Of a stretch of 64,000 nucleotides of DNA, positions 59,711-64,000 are shown piece by piece. Both the position numbers and the translations under genes were made by a program. Source of the DNA: PALSA-968 sp964387075. GTDB lineage: Bacteria > Bacteroidota > Bacteroidia > B-17B0 > Aurantibacillaceae. The stretch lies in assembly GCA_964387075.1 (NCBI GenBank), contig CAYLVB010000001.1:434001-498000 (forward strand), given 5' to 3'. Each line of letters starts with the position of its first letter. Within the stretch, counting starts at the first letter, position 1. The notes beneath the pieces are model-generated. The model did no database searches. It saw only the letters and a program-made list of their open reading frames with translations, and was not told the DNA's origin.

Positions 59711-60847
59711 ATGTTTAAAAAGCCTAAATACACGATCAACCCCAACCGCGAAGCTCCTTGGAACGACTTACCCGAACTTCCAATTGACGAAGGGTTCTAC
59801 AAAACCCCGGAGGTATTGGAACAATTGGGAGAATCAAAAGCCGCCCTGGGCCGTTTGCAGGGAAGAAGCATCGCCATACCCAACCAAGGCATTCTCATTA
59901 ACTCCATCAGCCTGCAGGAAGCAAAGGCCTCCAGCGCCATAGAAAATATTTTTACCACCGACGACGAACTGTACAAAGCATTCAGCGAAACCGCCGACGA
60001 AGAAGCAAGTACTGCGTCTAAAGAAGTATTGCGTTACCGGGAAGCGCTTTGGTCGGGACACACTTACCTGAAACACAAAAAAGGATTTACCGAAGAATAC
60101 TTTGTAAACCTATTTCGTGAAATAAAGCAGACCACAGATTCGATACGTCCGGCTTTTAACGACACAAAGATCAAACTCGGGGGCACGGGCCCCAACGCAG
60201 GTAAAGTAATTTACACACCGCCTAAAGGAGAAAAAGTGATAAAAGCCAAATTGGCAAACCTGCTTGATTTTGTAAATGACGATGAAAAATACAGGATCGA
60301 TCCTTTATTAAAAATGGCCATTGCGCATTACCAGTTTGAGGTGATACACCCGTTTCGGGATGGCAACGGGCGCGCCGGCCGCATCTTTAACATACACCTC
60401 CTTACCAAAAAAGGTTTACTGGATCTGCCTATTCTTTTTTTAAGTCGCTTCATTATGGATCATAAGGAGGATTATTACGCAGGGTTGAATGGCGTATCCG
60501 GAAGAGGCGATTGGAAGAACTGGTTGCTCTATATACTAAAGGCGGTAGAAGTTACATCCAATCTCACTTACCAAAAAGTAAATGATATTATACGCGCCAA
60601 AGAAAGCATTCAGGAATACATCATGGATAAAGACCCAAAAATACGAAGGCCCGAACAATTGGTGCAAATGCTTTTTATGCAGCCCTTTGTTAGAGTAAAG
60701 CATTTACAGGATGCAAAAATGTATGCCGAAGGCACGGCGCGCGATTACCTGAACAGGCTGGCGAAGATAGGCGTGCTTGAAAAAAGAAGCATTGAAGGCT
60801 CGCACTATTATCTAAACACAGAGCTGTACCATATTCTTTCTGAATAG
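59711..60847 (+). CDS. Fic-domain protein (predicted AMPylase) with self-inhibitory helix
   Basis: 378 aa from MFKKPKYTINPN. A TTG at 59699 opens a longer frame, but it sits in the operator. The Fic_N domain holds the inhibitory (S/T)xxxE(G/N) motif as Ser74...Glu78-Asn79 (SSAIEN). The Fic core holds the intact HPFRDGNGRAGR loop starting at His213. A winged-helix-like C-terminus (~300-378) follows. It may AMPylate a target protein; the N-terminal inhibitory helix suggests self-restraint. The gene has its own operator and no antitoxin gene beside it. Confidence 0.9.
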   Translation: MFKKPKYTINPNREAPWNDLPELPIDEGFYKTPEVLEQLGESKAALGRLQGRSIAIPNQGILINSISLQEAKASSAIENIFTTDDELYKAFSETADEEASTASKEVLRYREALWSGHTYLKHKKGFTEEYFVNLFREIKQTTDSIRPAFNDTKIKLGGTGPNAGKVIYTPPKGEKVIKAKLANLLDFVNDDEKYRIDPLLKMAIAHYQFEVIHPFRDGNGRAGRIFNIHLLTKKGLLDLPILFLSRFIMDHKEDYYAGLNGVSGRGDWKNWLLYILKAVEVTSNLTYQKVNDIIRAKESIQEYIMDKDPKIRRPEQLVQMLFMQPFVRVKHLQDAKMYAEGTARDYLNRLAKIGVLEKRSIEGSHYYLNTELYHILSE

Positions 60848-60885
60848 ATGAAATATCCATAAGAATCAGGCATGAAAATACATAC

Positions 60886-62763
60886 TTAAACAACCAGCAG
60901 CGGCGTCTTGATCTTATGCCTTACCGCCTCAACGGTTGTCCCGAAAAGTAGGTCTTTCAAACTACCGTGTCCGTGCGTGCCAATAACAAGCAGATCGGCT
61001 TGGTGCTTATTGGTGAGCTCAGGAATAGCCTGTTTGGGATTACCGTAGCCTATAAGAAAATCGGCATGATATCCTTGTGCTTTCAACTGGTGCACGTATT
61101 GCTCAATGAGCTCGATGTCTTTGCGGGTTTCAAAATCAACCATTTCTTCTCCGTAGATCATGGCACCCGGCGTTTCCACTACGTGCAACAAATGGTATTT
61201 GGCGTTCTTCCCTCCCATTTGTATGGCGCGGTTGATGGCTTTGTTATCGGCCTCCGAGAAATCTACGGTAATGAAGATCTTTTCGGGTATGCCCATTTGT
61301 GTGATGGAGATCTTGTTGTGGCCATGCAAAAGGAATTCCTTCTGCTTCTTGTTGCTCCGGATGGCCGGGTAGATCATGATGAAGGAAAGGATCACAAAAA
61401 CGTAGATGCACACCATCGTGATCATGAACTTGGTTGAAAAAGCGATGCCCGGGTTATGCACCCAATCGTTCACCTGTATCATCACAAAATAAAAGTTCAA
61501 TCCCGCTATTAAAATAACGGCAGCCCAACCCAATATCTTAAACAAGGGTCGCACAGCGAACTCGCCCATGATCTTTTTGTCACCGGTAAAGAAAATGAGC
61601 GGCACGATGGCAAAAGGCAATTGAAGACTTAAAATGAATTGAGATAAGACCAAAAGTTCGCCGGTACTTTCTTCTCCTGCCACCAAACAGGTTATCAAAG
61701 CCGGAATAACAGCCAGCAATCTCGTTAACAAACGCCGCATCCAGGGCTGTATACGCAATTGCAAATGGCCCTCCATGATAATTTGTCCGGCCAGAGTTCC
61801 GGTAACCGTTGAGCTTTGCCCCGATGCGATAAGCGCCACCGCAAAAAGAATGGGTGCCCAGGCGCTGCCCAAAAGCGGTTCCAGGAATTTATAGGCGTCT
61901 TCGATCTGGTTGACATCGTAAAAACCATTCACAAAAAAAGTAGAGGCCGCTAAAATTAAAATGGCCGCGTTCACAAAAAGTGCCAGGTTGAGCGCAACGG
62001 CTGAATCGATGATATTGTATTTGATGGACTTTTTGATGTCGGGACTGGTGCGTTTGAACTTACGCGTTTGCACCAGTGAAGAGTGCAGGTACAAATTATG
62101 CGGCATCACCGTAGCGCCCAAAATAGCGAGAGAAACGTAAAGTGCCTCGTTGGTCAGTTTGGTGGGGATCAATCCCGCCAACACATCGCTCATATCGGGT
62201 TTGGCAAAGAACATTTCTATTAAAAAAGAAATGCCGATAATAGAAACAAGGGTTATAATAAAAGCTTCGAGTTTTCGAATTCCAACTTTCAAGAGCAGTA
62301 ATAACATGAAAGTATCCAGCACGGTGATGCAAATGCCCAGCCACAGCGGGAGATGAAAAAGTAATTTCAGTCCAATGGCCATCCCGATCACTTCGGCGAG
62401 GTCGCACGCGGCAATAGCGATCTCCGCGAAAATGTAAAGCGAAAAATTGATGAAGGGCGGGTACATATCCCGCGAAGCCTGTGCTAGATCCTTACCGGTT
62501 ACCAAACCCAAACGCGCCGAAAAACTCTGTAGCAAAAGCGCGATGACGTTTGAGACCACCAGCACCCACAAAAGTGTGTATCCGAACTTACTTCCGCCGG
62601 TAATGTCGGTAGCCCAGTTGCCGGGGTCCATATAACCCACCGAGATCAAATATGCGGGGCCCAAAAAAGCGAAGAAACGTTTCCACGGCGACTTGATGGC
62701 CGTTACGTCAACACTCTGGTTCACCTCGCTTAAAGACTTCTTATTATCGTATTTTTCGGCCAT
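60886..62763 (-). CDS. mntH: Nramp metal-ion transporter fused to a UspA domain
   Basis: 625 aa from MAEKYDNKKSL. The TTG 5 codons upstream is inside the -7 box. The Nramp part has eleven to twelve helices with the TM1 metal motif DPGN (YMDPGNWATD) and TM6 MPHNLYLHS; it is a Mn2+/Fe2+ importer driven by protons. The last ~150 residues are a universal stress protein domain (IFITVDFSEADNKAINRAIQ ... LLVIGTHGHGSLKDLLFGTT, with the G-2x-G-9x-G ATP loop). Nramp-Usp fusions are known in Bacteroidota; the Usp part may gate transport by nucleotide. Confidence 0.93.
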   Translation of the reverse strand: MAEKYDNKKSLSEVNQSVDVTAIKSPWKRFFAFLGPAYLISVGYMDPGNWATDITGGSKFGYTLLWVLVVSNVIALLLQSFSARLGLVTGKDLAQASRDMYPPFINFSLYIFAEIAIAACDLAEVIGMAIGLKLLFHLPLWLGICITVLDTFMLLLLLKVGIRKLEAFIITLVSIIGISFLIEMFFAKPDMSDVLAGLIPTKLTNEALYVSLAILGATVMPHNLYLHSSLVQTRKFKRTSPDIKKSIKYNIIDSAVALNLALFVNAAILILAASTFFVNGFYDVNQIEDAYKFLEPLLGSAWAPILFAVALIASGQSSTVTGTLAGQIIMEGHLQLRIQPWMRRLLTRLLAVIPALITCLVAGEESTGELLVLSQFILSLQLPFAIVPLIFFTGDKKIMGEFAVRPLFKILGWAAVILIAGLNFYFVMIQVNDWVHNPGIAFSTKFMITMVCIYVFVILSFIMIYPAIRSNKKQKEFLLHGHNKISITQMGIPEKIFITVDFSEADNKAINRAIQMGGKNAKYHLLHVVETPGAMIYGEEMVDFETRKDIELIEQYVHQLKAQGYHADFLIGYGNPKQAIPELTNKHQADLLVIGTHGHGSLKDLLFGTTVEAVRHKIKTPLLVV

Positions 62764-62775
62764 GAATTGCTTCGG

Positions 62776-62783
62776 CAAAGGTA
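62776..62783 (-). promoter_or_regulatory. -7 box (TACCTTTG) of mntH
   Basis: Plus-strand CAAAGGTA at 62776-62783; 12 nt before the ATG at 62763. It rules out the longer TTG start. Confidence 0.55.
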
Positions 62784-62839
62784 GTACCTAAAAAGGTGAA
62801 CCTAATTAACATTTTTGGTATGCCTAAATACTTCAATAA

Positions 62840-62865
62840 TGTCAGACCGAGCGTAGTCGAGGTCC
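62840..62865. repeat. short palindromic repeat remnant
   Basis: GTCAGACCGAGCG...TCGAGGTCC contains GACC...GGTC and resembles intergenic 'ctcgact..gctcgg' repeats I have seen in Bacteroidota. It lies between the mntH and transglutaminase genes. Confidence 0.4.
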
Positions 62866-62903
62866 TTGTGCAGCCACCATCTGGAAGCGGCCATGCAGGT
62901 CGA

Positions 62904-63887
62904 TCATTTCACTTGTAACAGGTATTCTGCGACACACAGGCCGTTGGCGTAAATGACCAGGTCGGTCTTGCCTTTGAGCGGAAACGTGTGATCAAAAGCG
63001 TACCTACCACCGCCAAGATCCTTTAATTCTACGGGCGTAACGAATTTATCTGCGTTGGCCAATATGGCCGCGTCTTTAATGGGTTTCTCGCTTTGAAATT
63101 CTACATGGATTGGTTTACTCTGTTTCCAGGAAAAGCTTCCCTCGCCGGGCTGTAGGTAAGACATGGATAAATGAAAGAAATCGGGATAATATACCGGCCA
63201 GGCCGCGAAGGTCCTTCTCTTTACGGGTTTGTCGAGGAATTGATAGTAAGTGGCCAGTTTTCCTTTGAAATTCTCTTTTTCGAGAATGAAAGGCACCTGC
63301 TGTTTGTTTGGCGGAGCGGGATAATGGTCTAAAATGAATTTTTCGGGAGGCGTGATGAAATAATATTCATCAAACTCTTTCTGGAATTTATGGGTAACCA
63401 CGTTAAACTTGCTGGTGGCCCAGGTCACGTCCACCAAATACCATTTGCCGTACAATTTCACGCAATTCCAGGCATGATCTGTTTTTTTTGTTTTGCGGTT
63501 GATGTCGCTCACTTCGGTTTTTGTATAACCGGTTATTACCTGGCAGGGAATGCCGACCACATCACACATCTCCTTCAGCAACACAGAAAAACCCTGGCAA
63601 ACCGCTTTGTTCTTTCTTACTACCTTATCGGCATCGGCCACGTTGGCTGCGCTTTTGTTGTACTCAATGTTATCGGTGATCCACCGAAAGATCACGCGGA
63701 ACTTCTCGTGCTCAGTATTTAAGTCCTGCGAAAGTATCTCTGCCACGGCGGCCACCGTTTTGTATTTCTTCTTGGGGAATTTAAGCGCAATGCTATCAGC
63801 CCTTCGATAATCGAAGTTCTTTAGTTCACTAAAGGATTGTGAAAAGAGGAAAAGAGGGAACAGGAGTATGAAAAAACAGCCTTTCAT
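62904..63887 (-). CDS. exported transglutaminase-like protein
   Basis: 327 aa with a signal peptide (MKGCFFILLFPLFLFSQ). The transglutaminase-like core shows the catalytic Cys in KNKAVCQGFSVLLKEMC, His in DHAWNCV and Asp in WYLVDVTWA. The ~140 C-terminal residues are a beta-rich accessory domain. Proteins of this kind in Bacteroidota are of unknown substrate and could be proteases or peptidoglycan/protein cross-linkers in the periplasm. Confidence 0.9.
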   Translation of the reverse strand: MKGCFFILLFPLFLFSQSFSELKNFDYRRADSIALKFPKKKYKTVAAVAEILSQDLNTEHEKFRVIFRWITDNIEYNKSAANVADADKVVRKNKAVCQGFSVLLKEMCDVVGIPCQVITGYTKTEVSDINRKTKKTDHAWNCVKLYGKWYLVDVTWATSKFNVVTHKFQKEFDEYYFITPPEKFILDHYPAPPNKQQVPFILEKENFKGKLATYYQFLDKPVKRRTFAAWPVYYPDFFHLSMSYLQPGEGSFSWKQSKPIHVEFQSEKPIKDAAILANADKFVTPVELKDLGGGRYAFDHTFPLKGKTDLVIYANGLCVAEYLLQVK

Positions 63888-64000
63888 GGAAATACTAAGA
63901 TACGAAAAAAGTGGCTGGTGGCTAGTGATTAGTGAGAAGTTAATTACGCTTGCTGTTCAGCGCCTGGAACTTTTCTCTTTTACATAGGTAAGCACGACAG

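Noticed and set aside
59711..60847. Fic protein as a toxin-antitoxin pair
   Set aside because: No short antitoxin ORF lies beside it; the inhibitory motif is in the protein itself.
63940..64000. open reverse frame of about 19 codons at the right edge (ending QALNSKRN, then stop)
   Set aside because: It could be the end of a gene entering from the right, but it is too short to support a call.

Overview
This window comes from a chromosome of a Bacteroidota bacterium (Flavobacteriales/Sphingobacteriales/Chitinophagales-like; I cannot place it more finely). The evidence is a type IX secretion (T9SS) C-terminal sorting domain on two secreted proteins, a gliding-motility-type CHU_C domain, a TonB receptor + DUF4249 lipoprotein pair, an ECF sigma factor with an overlapping anti-sigma-like gene, the short AMP nucleosidase, and many upstream TAnnTTTG boxes, which are the -7 element of the Bacteroidota primary sigma factor. 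No rRNA, tRNA, CRISPR array, transposase or phage gene was found.

Layout. 1-5.1 kb (minus): gcvT, comB-like, YfhO-like membrane protein and the start of transketolase, closely spaced or overlapping. 5.1-8.3 kb (minus): ECF sigma, anti-sigma-like protein, then a DUF2807/beta-barrel envelope protein. 8.4-12 kb: T9SS-exported subtilisin and an HsdR_N-domain protein. 12-20.4 kb (plus): AMP nucleosidase, Nif3, zinc-ribbon coiled-coil protein, DUF2179 membrane protein, epimerase + glycosyltransferase, tyrS and two envelope genes. 20.4-23 kb: M23/LysM peptidase, a stand-alone SpoIIE phosphatase and an unknown exported protein. 23-27.5 kb: an H-NOX / response regulator / PAS histidine kinase cluster and an AT-rich lipoprotein followed by an attC-like element, next to short copies of the 3' end of a methyltransferase gene. 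27.5-32.9 kb: methyltransferase, MoxR ATPase, CHU_C protein, pheT and a well-expressed-looking unknown gene. 33-39.6 kb: membrane pyrophosphatase fused to a YceI domain, a large membrane protein and a TPR protein that lacks the expected phosphatase domain. 39.6-49.4 kb: MATE exporter, S9 peptidase, dnaX, CarboxypepD_reg-like protein, TonB receptor + DUF4249. 49.4-54.2 kb: pncC-like, HAD phosphatase, GT2 fusion, ilvE and a small coiled-coil protein. 54.2-64 kb: TPR-SpoIIE sensor phosphatase, T9SS protein, pyrG, Fic protein with a repeat-rich operator region, Nramp-UspA fusion and a transglutaminase-like protein.

Most of the window is housekeeping and envelope biology. The parts most worth a second look are: (1) the HppA-YceI fusion, whose gate glutamate appears moved from the usual TM6 position to TM5; (2) the H-NOX/RR/HK cluster with its flanking methyltransferase-tail copies and the neighbouring attC-like cassette; (3) SpoIIE signalling present in three forms (full-length, catalytic part only, sensor part only); (4) the fic operator with repeated CATCAAAA boxes; (5) a perfect palindrome over the pyrG start codon; (6) several -7 boxes lying 4-6 nt before start codons, suggesting leaderless mRNAs; and (7) several families of intergenic palindromes, one of which supplies a stop codon and one of which seems to lie inside a coding region.
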